Below the pieces are notes generated by a model, which had not been told where the DNA came from, ran no database searches, and worked only from the letters and a program-made list of their open reading frames with translations. This document shows, piece by piece, positions 54,506 to 63,549 of a stretch of DNA of 64,000 nt. Numbering within the stretch: the stretch's first letter is position 1; the number at the start of each line of letters is the position of its first letter. Position numbers and translations under genes: made by a program. Origin of the DNA: a bacterium BMS3Abin02 (GTDB taxonomy: Bacteria > Actinomycetota > Acidimicrobiia > Spongiisociales > UBA4744); NCBI GenBank assembly GCA_002897675.1, contig BDSU01000045.1, forward strand, positions 186,991 through 250,990. The letters run 5' to 3'.

Positions 54506-56263
54506 TCATCCCTCGGGAGTGCCAAGCACTTTGACCTCGCGCCACGAGACCCATGAAGGGCTGCTCCTGGTTTCGACGCGGACAAAGCGAACGCCGGAGA
54601 CCGGCTCGGCAGGGCGGAAGCGAAGCTCGTCACCATCCGCGGTCTTTCCCTCGATCTCTCCGAGCGACCGGAAGGCGTGGTCGGGCCCTGCAACGAGAAT
54701 TCGGTGCCGGGTCTCTCCGGCTGGAAACTGGCTGGGGACGAGGAGGATCTCTTCGATCGTTGCCTCCTGCTCCAGGTCGACCTCGATCCACTGTGGAGGT
54801 CCGTCCCCGGACTGCCAGGCGGTGCTGCGCCAGCCATCGACGGCGGCTCCGGGCCGACCCTCCGGAAGCGAATGTGACGCACGAACCGGTTTCTCATGGG
54901 CGAGATCGCGCGGGAAGAACGGAAAGTCCACGAACCGGCAAGGATCGGGACGGTTCGCCGGGGCGAGGACGGTGCGGATTACGCCGGACCCTTCACTCCC
55001 GGTCCAGACTTCATGGTCGGCCGTGCCGGTCCAGTGCCAGAACATCCAGCCGATGAGTCCATATCTGCACGACTCGACCTGCCACTCCTCGATCCCGGCG
55101 GCCGCCTCCTCCGGTGAGCCGAACACGAACGTGAACCCGCCGAACTCGGCCATGATGCGTGGCAGCGCGGTCGTGTCGTTCACCCCGAAGTTCTCCATGA
55201 GATCTGCCAGTGGCAGGGATCCTGGATAGGCGTGAAGGTCGAGGAAGTCGATGCTGGAGCCGGCGAAAGCGGAGACGGTGGGGACGAGACGGTCGTCGCC
55301 GGGCCGCAATTCGTTGGGGGTGTTCGGCGGGAAGATCCCGACCGTGATGAGGGCGGTCGGATCGAGGCCGCGGATCGTCGCCGCCACGGTATCGACCCAG
55401 TAGCGAACGCCGTCGTCGACCATCGCCAGTCTCTGGGTGGGATTCGCGAGATCGTATTCGGCGCCGTTGGCGGTGGTGACCACCCCGGAGGTCAGGGACA
55501 GAGGTGGCTGATCCGAAGACAAGAACAGTTCGCCGCGCAGCTCATAGGCAAGCACCGCTTCGAGAGGGGCGTGACGCTCGATGAGGGCGCGCAAGACGTC
55601 GCTCCAATACCTGGACCACTCCGCCACCCCCACCGGCGAGAGGACGTGGCTGTTCAGATAGCCGTCGAACGGGTCGCAGCAGGTCGCCTCGACCCGGGGG
55701 ATGTAGCCGGCCTTCGACGGCAGATCATTCGACGTGAGGATCACGAAGAGCCCGTGTTGTCGGACGTGACGGAGAAAGTCGGCCACGTTGTCGAGGTAAG
55801 GGTCGCGCAACCCTCCGCCGGGCGCTCCGATGCAGTCCTCGTCGCAGAGATCGAGCGAGGTTCGCACGACGGTGTACCCCAGGTCGACCATGGCTGCCAG
55901 CTCCTCATCCACGCGTGCCGGGTCGTAGTGGTCCGGAGAGAACAGGCGGTCCACGAAGTAGTCGTGCTCGGGACCGAGCAGATGGAAGTTGGGTCCGACG
56001 ACGATAAACGGCGCACCCGTCTCGCGATCGAAGAACTCCGCCGTTGCGCCGGTTCCGCGGATCCCGATGCGGTGCGGTGCCGGTCCGGGCGGGGCCGTAC
56101 TCGGCGGGGGTGGCTGTGTCGTGGAAGTCGATACCCTCGTCGAGGGTGTGACCGCCGTGGCGAGGGTGCCGGACGGGGGTTGTGTCGACTGCGTACAGCC
56201 TGCGACCACGAATGCGGTCGAGAGTATCAGCGCTCCCCATGCGATCGACTTCATGAGGACCAT
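54506..56263 (-). CDS. GH5-like glycosidase lipoprotein with discoidin (CBM32-type) domain
   Basis: This 585-aa protein has a lipoprotein signal (KSIAWGALILSTAFVVAGC) and a Thr/Pro-rich linker. A (beta/alpha)8 domain spans about residues 75-430: the catalytic acid is likely Glu in AYELRGELFLSSDQ and the nucleophile Glu in RIMAEFGGFTFVF. Substrate-side WMFWHWTGTADHEVW is present. An F5/8 type C/CBM32-like domain at about 450-585 (PVRASHSLPEGRPGAAVDGW, SWVSWREVKVLG) may bind glycan. ATG 56263 or 56254 are both possible starts. It diverges from the giant lipoprotein gene. Confidence 0.82.
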   Translation of the reverse strand: MVLMKSIAWGALILSTAFVVAGCTQSTQPPSGTLATAVTPSTRVSTSTTQPPPPSTAPPGPAPHRIGIRGTGATAEFFDRETGAPFIVVGPNFHLLGPEHDYFVDRLFSPDHYDPARVDEELAAMVDLGYTVVRTSLDLCDEDCIGAPGGGLRDPYLDNVADFLRHVRQHGLFVILTSNDLPSKAGYIPRVEATCCDPFDGYLNSHVLSPVGVAEWSRYWSDVLRALIERHAPLEAVLAYELRGELFLSSDQPPLSLTSGVVTTANGAEYDLANPTQRLAMVDDGVRYWVDTVAATIRGLDPTALITVGIFPPNTPNELRPGDDRLVPTVSAFAGSSIDFLDLHAYPGSLPLADLMENFGVNDTTALPRIMAEFGGFTFVFGSPEEAAAGIEEWQVESCRYGLIGWMFWHWTGTADHEVWTGSEGSGVIRTVLAPANRPDPCRFVDFPFFPRDLAHEKPVRASHSLPEGRPGAAVDGWRSTAWQSGDGPPQWIEVDLEQEATIEEILLVPSQFPAGETRHRILVAGPDHAFRSLGEIEGKTADGDELRFRPAEPVSGVRFVRVETRSSPSWVSWREVKVLGTPEG

Positions 56264-56379
56264 TATCGGACTCGGCCTGCGAGCCTGCTGAGCGCAGGAC
56301 GTCCGGATATCGGAGCCGACGCTGCGTGTTCCATCTGCCACGCTAAGGCAACCCTCATCGTTGCGTGCAGACTGCCGAC

Positions 56380-59300
56380 ATGCGTGGGATCCAGGGGAGT
56401 GGTACGGCGTTCATGGCGGTCATCGTCGTGTTCTTGCTGGTCGCGGCCGCCTGCACCCCAGGGGGCGCGACATCGACTTCGACGTCGACGCAGACCCCGG
56501 GCACGTCTATGACGTCTGCAGGAGGGTCCGTTCCGTCTCCACCACCGCCTGCTCCCATGGCGGTCACGCTCAACTGGTCGGGCGGAGCCGGCTCGGTAGA
56601 CGAGGGGTTCGACGTGTCGCTTTCGTCGGGGGTGATCTCTGAAGCACCGATCGTCCGTTTGGAGCTCTGGGATGAGTTCGGAGTCGTAGATGACGTCGAC
56701 TTCACACCTCCGGCCACTGTCGCCGGACACGTCTGGTCGTGGACAGCAGACGGTGCGGGAAGTCATGTCTTCGTGGTGCGGGCGGTGGACACCGTAGGTC
56801 GAACTGGTGAGTCACCACCTGTCTGGGTGACGGTCGCTCCGCTGCCGGGACAGGCTCAGGGGACTGCGTCGGGAGATGGCGCGCCGGCCGGGGGCGAAGT
56901 CGCGTCGAGTGGCGGGAGCGCAACGGCGGTACCCGCCGTGGACTACGGACACGCCGCCGGGCTGACGGCAGCGTTGCCGGGACCGACGGATGCTCCCCAG
57001 GTAGATCTCTCTCCGGGAGGCTGCGTGGCGACGGTCACGGTGGCACCGGTGATTGCCGACGGGCTTGCCCTCTACGGGGCGGCCGAATCCGCCGCGGCGT
57101 TCGCTCTTCTGGACGTGTTCCCGGCGACCGGGGGGAGCGTGGCGGTGGAGATTCCCGGCGGTATGAGCGTGTTCCGAACCACGACCTTTGGGGGCGCGGA
57201 TGCCAGTTTCTCGTCACTGGTCCCGGTCGAGGCGGATCCGTCGTGTACGACGGGCAAGTGGAGCGGCGAGGCCGCTCTGGTCGGTGGCCACCTCACGTCC
57301 GACGCTCCGGCCGATCGCGCCTACCTCTACCTGTCCGCCGGAACCGGCCCGTGGCAGCGATATCCGGCCGGCGGCTTCGTGCCCCGATCTGGCGACGGTT
57401 TCGACTTCTCCTCCCTTCTTCCGTCTGCCGGACCGGACGGCGCCCTGACATTCGAGGCGTGGGGGAGAGGCGACGCCGGGCTGGTGTTCCTCGGTGGCGG
57501 GACCCTGGGGGGTGCAGCACCGGCCGGCGCCCTCTCCCTGGTCGGCGCAGCGACGTTCGCCGGACCGCTGCACCCTTCGCTCGTTTGGGTAAAGCACTTC
57601 GGACATGCGCCGGGTGTAGACGTCGTCGGCGAGAACCAGGGCGGGGTCGAGGTGCTGGCCACGCACGGGAGAATCTGTAGGTTCAAGGAGCAGAGCTCGA
57701 GCGTGGAGACCAGCGATTGGTGCGTGTTTCTCCCACCCTCGTCCACCCCCGAGGTCGGTTCGATCAACGTTGACTCTTCCTCTGGTCTGATGTTCCGCTG
57801 GGATGCTGGAGCACCCCAGGCAACCCACGGCATCTGGCAGGTGAGCGCCTTCCCGCCTCCGAGCGGACCGATGCTCGACTTCATCGGACTTCTTGCGTTC
57901 GGCGAGGCTCCCAATACCGGCGGCGACTTCCCCATCGACCTTGCCACCGTTCTCTACGGCCTCGAAAACCCGGGCAAGTCACCTTCAACGCCCGCGGCCT
58001 CTCAGCCTTTGCAGTGGGGCGATCTCTCCTCTGCACTGGCCGCTTCCGCTTCAGCCTCCGCGTCCAGCGGGCCGGCGTCTGCAGAAGAGATGACGAGCGT
58101 AACCCCGGGGGGAGCCGCGACCGGTAAGTCGTCGGCACCATCTGCTGTCACGGTCGCGACGACCCATCCGGATGTTCTCTACGTCCGAGTGGTGGCGCTG
58201 GCCGGGACGCAGCCGCTGGCGGCATCAGACCCGGTGAAGTTCCTCATCGATTGGACTCCGACCGGGAAGCTGGCCATCCCAGAGGCGGGTTTCTCCATCA
58301 TGGCAAACATCTCCCCGCCGACACCGCCCAACTACGACTACAAGCGATGCGTGCGGGTCATGGAGAATCCGTTCGGCTCGGCGAACCCGGTTGCGGACAG
58401 CCAAAAGGGCTATCCGGACCAAGTCATCTGGCAGCAGATGTACAACGTGTTCGCGCCGGCGCCCCCAGGAAAGACCATCTGCGCCAAGTACCACAAGCCA
58501 AAGAAACCCTCGTTCCTCGGGTCGATCTGGAAAGGGATCACGGCGGCCGTCGACTTCGTATCCAAGGTTTGGGATGGACTCGCCGACTTCGTGAACGACG
58601 TGAAGGCGGGCATCATCGACCTCGCCGCCAAGTTCACCGGTTGTGAGGCCGTCGCCGAAGCTGCGGGCATGAGTGTGGATGACGCCAAGACCACCTGCGT
58701 CGGAGGACTGACGCTCGCTGCCAACGCCGCGCTGGCTGCCTACGGGATTCCCCCGACGATGCCGAAATTCGATGCGGTCGTGTCTGCAGCCAAGGGTGAG
58801 CTTCGCGATGCGGTCAAGAAGGCAGTTCGGGAGCAGATGAAGAACGCCGGGTTGGACTGTGACGAGACCGGTGTGTTCTCCGCCGAGTGCGAGAAGCTCG
58901 TCGAAAAGGAAATGAACGATGCGCTCGATGCCATCGAGGAGAAGGTCGGTGAGCTCTCTGTCGAATCGGCAGGCTCTGGCGAGAACTGGTACCTCTACTT
59001 GAACCCGGCGATCAAGGTGATCCCCGAGCCTGCCTCGACGCTGCAAGGGCCGGTATTCGACGTGACGATCACCAAGACGAAGGGCGGGAAGAACCCCCCG
59101 ACGTGCGCGGTCGGTGCCTCGGCGAGGGGGATCATCCACGACTACTCGTGGTGGGACTACGTGCAGGATACGAAACGGGTGGGAGAGACGGTGAGTGGGG
59201 ATGCCTTCCTCCCGGTCAGCACGACATTCGATCCCGCCGGCATGAACGTGGGAGATTCTCGCAGTTTCAACGTCGCCCTCAACAGCATCGCCGAGTGGTA

Positions 59301-59523
59301 CCCGCCGGGCAGCTCCAAGTCCTACTCCCAGAAAGTAGACGGCCACTGGGTTGTGTTCCTCACCGGGGAGGATCCGCACACGGGGGACTTCTTCGGACCG
59401 AATGCGCAGGTCACGACCCAGATCGACACCTGTGCGGGTTCGGTGGCGTTGACGTGGTCCTATGTCGGCCCCACTCAACCACAAGACCTCACTCCCCAAC
59501 CCGCGAAGCCGGTGGCGCCATGA
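56380..59523 (+). CDS. Giant secreted lipoprotein, function unknown
   Basis: This 1047-aa protein has a lipoprotein signal ending LLVAAACTPGG and a Thr/Ser/Pro linker. An Ig-like beta domain (VRLELWDEFGVVDDVDF) and a second beta region with paired Cys follow. A helical segment at about residues 700-860 (SIWKGITAAVDFVSKVWDGL, KFDAVVSAAKGELRDAVKK) contains Cys-rich loops. A final beta region has DYSWWDYVQD and ends in a Pro-rich tail. I recognise no domain family. ATG 56380 is picked; ATG 56413 with AGGGGAG upstream is also possible. Its stop overlaps the next gene (ATGA), so the two are made together. Confidence 0.75.
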   Translation: MRGIQGSGTAFMAVIVVFLLVAAACTPGGATSTSTSTQTPGTSMTSAGGSVPSPPPPAPMAVTLNWSGGAGSVDEGFDVSLSSGVISEAPIVRLELWDEFGVVDDVDFTPPATVAGHVWSWTADGAGSHVFVVRAVDTVGRTGESPPVWVTVAPLPGQAQGTASGDGAPAGGEVASSGGSATAVPAVDYGHAAGLTAALPGPTDAPQVDLSPGGCVATVTVAPVIADGLALYGAAESAAAFALLDVFPATGGSVAVEIPGGMSVFRTTTFGGADASFSSLVPVEADPSCTTGKWSGEAALVGGHLTSDAPADRAYLYLSAGTGPWQRYPAGGFVPRSGDGFDFSSLLPSAGPDGALTFEAWGRGDAGLVFLGGGTLGGAAPAGALSLVGAATFAGPLHPSLVWVKHFGHAPGVDVVGENQGGVEVLATHGRICRFKEQSSSVETSDWCVFLPPSSTPEVGSINVDSSSGLMFRWDAGAPQATHGIWQVSAFPPPSGPMLDFIGLLAFGEAPNTGGDFPIDLATVLYGLENPGKSPSTPAASQPLQWGDLSSALAASASASASSGPASAEEMTSVTPGGAATGKSSAPSAVTVATTHPDVLYVRVVALAGTQPLAASDPVKFLIDWTPTGKLAIPEAGFSIMANISPPTPPNYDYKRCVRVMENPFGSANPVADSQKGYPDQVIWQQMYNVFAPAPPGKTICAKYHKPKKPSFLGSIWKGITAAVDFVSKVWDGLADFVNDVKAGIIDLAAKFTGCEAVAEAAGMSVDDAKTTCVGGLTLAANAALAAYGIPPTMPKFDAVVSAAKGELRDAVKKAVREQMKNAGLDCDETGVFSAECEKLVEKEMNDALDAIEEKVGELSVESAGSGENWYLYLNPAIKVIPEPASTLQGPVFDVTITKTKGGKNPPTCAVGASARGIIHDYSWWDYVQDTKRVGETVSGDAFLPVSTTFDPAGMNVGDSRSFNVALNSIAEWYPPGSSKSYSQKVDGHWVVFLTGEDPHTGDFFGPNAQVTTQIDTCAGSVALTWSYVGPTQPQDLTPQPAKPVAP

Positions 59524-60365
59524 AGGTACTCGCCGTCGCCACAGCACTTGTGGGGCTCCTTACCGCGTCGGTTGCGGTCGCGCCGGACTCGGCACGAGTG
59601 TGGATCGACGATCCACTTCCAGGGAACGTCCTGGAGTTGGGACCTGTCGGCATCGTGGCGCACGCGTTCGATCCCGTCGGGGTTGCCGCGGTCGCGATCA
59701 GCGTCGACGGCCAGGTCATCGCCGAAGTCGCGCCTTCTGCCTACGGTGATCGGTTCGTCATCGTTCGAATGCAGTGGGACCCTCCTGGGCCCGGCACGTA
59801 TCTTCTCCAGGCACAGGGCCGCTCCACCGACGGTGGTCTCGGCCCGGTGACGAGCGCGGTGATCGAGATCGAAGGGGCTGAACCGACGACGACCACGACG
59901 CAACCACATGCGACGACTACGACAACGGTGCCTCCGACCACGACGACCACCGCGCCCACGACGACCACCGCGCCCACGACGACCACCGCGCCCACGACGA
60001 CCACCACGACGACGGTGCCTCCGACCACGACCACCACCGCAGCCACGACGACCACCACCGCGGCCTGTACGATCGGAACTCCCGTCCCCATGGCTCCGTC
60101 GGACGGATCGGCGACCGGGTCGACGGTGACGCTCGGATGGTTCTACACAGGATGCGAACCGGCGGGGTTCACGGTCCAGATCTCGCTGGTGAGAGACTTT
60201 GCAATCGTCGAATACCCCGGAACCGTCGCCGGCACGGAGCGATCCTGGACAACGACTGTCGCCTGCTTCGCGAACTACTTCTGGAGGGTTCGAGCCGAGG
60301 ACGTGGATGCGGGAACCTGGTCTGACACGTGGACCTTCACCACCGATACTCCGACCTGCAGGTGA
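59520..60365 (+). CDS. Secreted Thr-rich protein with Ig-like ends
   Basis: This 281-aa protein has a signal (VLAVATALVGLLTASVAVA) and an N-terminal Ig/FN3-like domain (RVWIDDPLPGNVLELGPVGI, GTYLLQAQGRSTDGG). A Thr-rich linker from about residue 122 to 180 is partly made of 18-bp APTTTT repeats. A C-terminal FN3-like domain (TVTLGWFYTGCEPAGFTVQI) has two or three Cys. It begins at the ATGA overlap with the giant lipoprotein. It is probably a surface or extracellular partner of it. Confidence 0.75.
   Translation: MKVLAVATALVGLLTASVAVAPDSARVWIDDPLPGNVLELGPVGIVAHAFDPVGVAAVAISVDGQVIAEVAPSAYGDRFVIVRMQWDPPGPGTYLLQAQGRSTDGGLGPVTSAVIEIEGAEPTTTTTQPHATTTTTVPPTTTTTAPTTTTAPTTTTAPTTTTTTTVPPTTTTTAATTTTTAACTIGTPVPMAPSDGSATGSTVTLGWFYTGCEPAGFTVQISLVRDFAIVEYPGTVAGTERSWTTTVACFANYFWRVRAEDVDAGTWSDTWTFTTDTPTCR
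59948..60005 (+). repeat. 18-bp tandem repeat encoding Thr-rich linker
   Basis: Three near-identical units of ACGACCACCGCGCCCACG encode APTTTT-type hexapeptides within the linker of the protein at 59520. Copy-number variation between strains would be expected. Confidence 0.8.
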
Positions 60366-60406
60366 CAGTCGGCATCGAAGCGTCGACTCTCCCGCCGATC
60401 CCGCCG

Positions 60407-60453
60407 AACCCAGGGCTCGTAGATACCCCACGGGTATCTACGAGCCCAGGGTT
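60407..60453. terminator. Palindromic element copy E (convergent gene ends)
   Basis: The longest and best-paired copy: 22-bp arms (60407-60428 and 60432-60453) starting AACCCAGGGCTC and ending GAGCCCAGGGTT, with the A/A mismatch and a 3-base loop CAC. The inner stem GTAGATACCC/GGGTATCTAC is intact. It lies between the convergent Thr-rich protein and ABC permease genes. Confidence 0.8.
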
Positions 60454-60468
60454 CAACTCTCGGCGTGC

Positions 60469-61440
60469 TCAAGCCCTGATTTCCTGGCGCATGAACCCCA
60501 CGTAGGCGAAGGCGAAGCACACAACCGTCAGGGCGAGGAGACCGACGAGCTGCGGCCACACGAGCAGCAAGCTCTGGTCGAGCGTCAGCTGCGAGACCAC
60601 GGCACGGTCGAGCTGCTGATAGGTGACGATGCCGACACTGCGCACCTGAGGGTCGAGCAGCGCGGTCGTGGCCTCGTCGTAGAGCGTCACCGGGGAGAGC
60701 CGGGAGACGGCGAGTTCCACCTGAGCGTTGCGCAGCACCTGGGTCGGTGTGGCATCGGCAGGGGCCGGGGCCAGAACGCCGGCGACGAGTCGGAACAGAA
60801 GCGTGGCAAACAGCGCCAGCACGAGCCAGACCGCGATCGAGACGAGCGATGATGTGGAAGCTCGCCGCAGCATGACCGATGCGAGTGTCGCGAGTGCCAG
60901 CCAGAATCCCACGTAGATGATGGCGACGATCAGCCAGACGATCACTCGAGTCACTTCGCCTGCGGAAGGGACGATGCCGAGGGTCACGATGCCGAGCCCT
61001 GCCACGATGACCGTGAGCGAGGTCAGCATGAGTCCGATGACGGCAAGTCCCGCCGCGAACTTTCCGTTGATCACGTCGTCGCGATGGATCGGCTGTGCCA
61101 CGAGGCGCGGCAGCGTGCCCTGGCTGCGCTCGCCGTTGATGGCGTCGAACCCGAAGGCGATGCCGAGCAGCGGCGCCAGGAACGCGATGAAGGTGATGAA
61201 CGAAAAGGGGATCGGATTCGCGTTGATCGTGAAGAGCCGCAGGAACAGGGCCGGCGTGCCCGCCGCCTTCTCGGCGACTCCGCGGATTGCGGACGCCGAG
61301 GCGTAGACCGATCCGATCGCAGCGATCGCCAGGAGCACCAACAGTACGGTGAACCGTGCGGACAGGAGATGGTCGGTGAACTCTTTGCGGGCAACGGTTC
61401 GCCATCCTGCCCGAGGGATGCTGCGTGTCGCGGTGCTCAT
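60469..61440 (-). CDS. ABC transporter permease (NosY-like, ABC-2 type)
   Basis: This 323-aa inner-membrane permease has about six spans in ABC-2 arrangement: the first at residues 31-52 (FTVLLVLLAIAAIGSVYASA), then PFSFITFIAFLAPLLGIAFG and four later. The segment after span 2 (GFDAINGERSQGTLPRLVAQ) is typical of NosY/YfiM-type permeases. ATG 61440 overlaps the ATPase stop by four bases. With the two upstream genes it forms an export or assembly system of unknown substrate. Confidence 0.85.
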   Translation of the reverse strand: MSTATRSIPRAGWRTVARKEFTDHLLSARFTVLLVLLAIAAIGSVYASASAIRGVAEKAAGTPALFLRLFTINANPIPFSFITFIAFLAPLLGIAFGFDAINGERSQGTLPRLVAQPIHRDDVINGKFAAGLAVIGLMLTSLTVIVAGLGIVTLGIVPSAGEVTRVIVWLIVAIIYVGFWLALATLASVMLRRASTSSLVSIAVWLVLALFATLLFRLVAGVLAPAPADATPTQVLRNAQVELAVSRLSPVTLYDEATTALLDPQVRSVGIVTYQQLDRAVVSQLTLDQSLLLVWPQLVGLLALTVVCFAFAYVGFMRQEIRA

Positions 61441-62381
61441 GAGGTCTCCTCCTGGGAGAAGTAGCTGTGATAGATCTCGTCGAGGTCTTCGCCCATCGGT
61501 CGGAAGTGCGTGAGTGGCAGGCCTGCGGAGACGAGACCACTCGCGATCATCGGGGCCTGCCCTGGCTCCACGGCAACGCGCCAGTTGTGCGTACGCGCCA
61601 TCGGGGAGATCGACTTCACCGCCTCGAGACTCGACAGCACTTGTTGCACCCGGTTCGCGTCGGCTGCAACGCCGATCTCGTACAGGGTTGCCGTGGATCC
61701 GAGCGAGGCGGCGAGCTCGCTGGTGGTTCCTTCGGCCGCCATCTTGCCGTCGACGAAGATCCCTACGCGGTCACAGATCGATTGCATCTGATAGAGGAGG
61801 TGGCTGGAGACGAGAACGGTCACCCCGTGGTCTTCGGCGAGGCTGCGGATGAGAGCCTGCATCTCCGCGACACCTTCCGGGTCGATGGCCATCGTGGGTT
61901 CGTCGAGGATCGCGATGCGGGGATCCTTGACGAGCGTGTCCGCGATGCCCAGGCGTTGGAGCATGCCGCGCGAGTAGGTGCCCACCGGCTCATCGGCTGC
62001 GTCGGTCATCCCTACCTGATCCAGCAGTTCGGCGATGCGCCCCGCCGACTCGTCATCCGGGATGCGGTTCAGTCTGGCCGTGTAGCGAAGGTTCTGGCGG
62101 CCGGTGAGCGATTCGTAGAAGCCGATGCTGTCCGGCATGTAGCCGACGAGCCGCTTGACCTCGAGGGGTTGTCGAACGGGATCGAGTCCGGCGACACGGA
62201 CCGAACCGGCGCTTGGCTCGCTGAGTCCCAGGATCATGAGGATCGTCGTCGTCTTGCCGGCACCGTTTGGGCCAAGCAGGCCGAAGATCGTACCCTCCTC
62301 GATGTCGAGGTTCAGTTGGTCGACGACCGTATGATTGCCGTAGGTCTTCGTGAGGCCGGTGGTGAGGATGGCACTCGGCAT
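61437..62381 (-). CDS. ABC transporter ATPase (NosF-like)
   Basis: This 314-aa nucleotide-binding subunit has Walker A LLGPNGAGKTTTILMI at about residues 37-52 and signature YSRGMLQRLGIADTLV at about 135-150. Walker B DPRIAILDEP and switch His in VSSHLL follow. The C-terminal 85 residues form a NosF-type regulatory extension. ATG 62381 follows the NEW3 gene stop by four bases, and the permease start overlaps its stop. It energises the NosY-like permease. Confidence 0.9.
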   Translation of the reverse strand: MPSAILTTGLTKTYGNHTVVDQLNLDIEEGTIFGLLGPNGAGKTTTILMILGLSEPSAGSVRVAGLDPVRQPLEVKRLVGYMPDSIGFYESLTGRQNLRYTARLNRIPDDESAGRIAELLDQVGMTDAADEPVGTYSRGMLQRLGIADTLVKDPRIAILDEPTMAIDPEGVAEMQALIRSLAEDHGVTVLVSSHLLYQMQSICDRVGIFVDGKMAAEGTTSELAASLGSTATLYEIGVAADANRVQQVLSSLEAVKSISPMARTHNWRVAVEPGQAPMIASGLVSAGLPLTHFRPMGEDLDEIYHSYFSQEETS

Positions 62382-62385
62382 GGGC

Positions 62386-63549
62386 TCACCTTCTCCCGAA
62401 ACGACGGAAGACGATGCCGAGCCCGGCAAGGACGAGGATGATCAGCCCGACGCCGACCAGACCCCAGGCGGCCGATGTCTTGACCGTCGCTCGCAGCTCG
62501 ATCGAGTCCTTGGCCTGTTTCGTCTGCGATGAAAGCGAAAGTCGGTAGTCGCCGGCCACGGCGTCGTGCGAGGGGGTGATCGTGAGGGTCACGGGCACCG
62601 AGTCTCCGGGAGCGATCTCGGGAACCGTTGCCGGAGCGAAAGCCGTCTTCCATCCTGACGGAGCGGTCGCGTGCAGCTGGATGTTCTCGAGAGGCGCCGA
62701 GCCCGTGTTGAAGACTTCGAGCTGGAGATCCGTCCCCTTCCCGGCGACGACGTTGGCGTTGAGTCGCTGGTCCTGGGTCGCGAGGAGGATGGCGTAGCTC
62801 CCGGTGATCTGAGCGGTTAGCTGCGCGGTGGCCGTGTAGTCGCCTCCGCTGGCGGTTACATCGATCTCGTACGAACCGGCCGAAGCGTCGCTGGGTGGCG
62901 TGGCCTCGACGAGGATCGTTGAGGACTCACCGGGTTTGATCGTGATTGTCGAAGCAAGGCTCTGGCCGGAGGGGCGGGCCTGGACCTGCCATCCATCGGG
63001 CGCGGTGGTTTGGAGACCGAACTGGACCTCTTGGGTCGTATCGTTGTTCAGGCGCAGGCGGTAGCTGAACTTCACACCAGACGGACCTCGTAGAGCAGGA
63101 AAATCGGATGTCATCGTGACACCGCCACCGACCTGTGCGGCTACCCGCAACGCGAGGTCGAGTTGTGCTCTGCCACTCGCTCCGGTCGCCAACACGCTCA
63201 GCGCGTAGAGGCCGTCCGTCGCCTCGGTCGGCACGGCGACACTGAGTCGCAGGGCCGGCGGATGGTTGACGTCGTAGGTGACGCCGTCGACCACGAAACC
63301 GCCCCCTTTGAGCGTGGCGGTCCAACCGTCGGGGACTCCGGTGAGATCGAAGGTGACGAGTTCACCTTGCGGTGCCGACAGGTTGAGATCGAAGGTGACG
63401 GTGTGACCGGGTTCGACGGCGACGGCCGTGTACGGCGTCGAGAGCGTGAGGGGGTTGGTGCCGGTCGCATCTTGTGCCGAGGCGGGCGCCGCCAGGGCGA
63501 AGAGCAGTCCGATGGTGATGAGCATGGTGAAAGCGCGACGCAATTGCAT
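62386..63549 (-). CDS. NEW3-domain secreted/membrane-anchored protein
   Basis: This 387-aa protein has a signal peptide (MLITIGLLFALAAPASAQDA) and three or so NEW3/Ig-like beta domains (AVEPGHTVTFDLNLSAPQG, GGDYTATAQLTAQITGSY, FNTGSAPLENIQLHATAPSG). One C-terminal span at about 360-378 (LVGVGLIILVLAGLGIVF) anchors it with its domains outside. NEW3 proteins commonly precede an ABC-2 ATPase and permease; the trio may move or place a polysaccharide, cofactor or lipoprotein. The gene lies 4 bp before the ATPase gene and is first in the operon. Confidence 0.85.
   Translation of the reverse strand: MQLRRAFTMLITIGLLFALAAPASAQDATGTNPLTLSTPYTAVAVEPGHTVTFDLNLSAPQGELVTFDLTGVPDGWTATLKGGGFVVDGVTYDVNHPPALRLSVAVPTEATDGLYALSVLATGASGRAQLDLALRVAAQVGGGVTMTSDFPALRGPSGVKFSYRLRLNNDTTQEVQFGLQTTAPDGWQVQARPSGQSLASTITIKPGESSTILVEATPPSDASAGSYEIDVTASGGDYTATAQLTAQITGSYAILLATQDQRLNANVVAGKGTDLQLEVFNTGSAPLENIQLHATAPSGWKTAFAPATVPEIAPGDSVPVTLTITPSHDAVAGDYRLSLSSQTKQAKDSIELRATVKTSAAWGLVGVGLIILVLAGLGIVFRRFGRR

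Noticed and set aside
58225..59547. 440-codon minus frame opposite the giant lipoprotein
   Set aside because: Arg/His/Asp-rich antisense shadow; the plus frame has a signal peptide and a coupled partner.
59890..60065. Repetitive ACGACC tract resembling a CRISPR or satellite array
   Set aside because: It is an in-frame Thr-rich linker with three 18-bp units, not spaced direct repeats.
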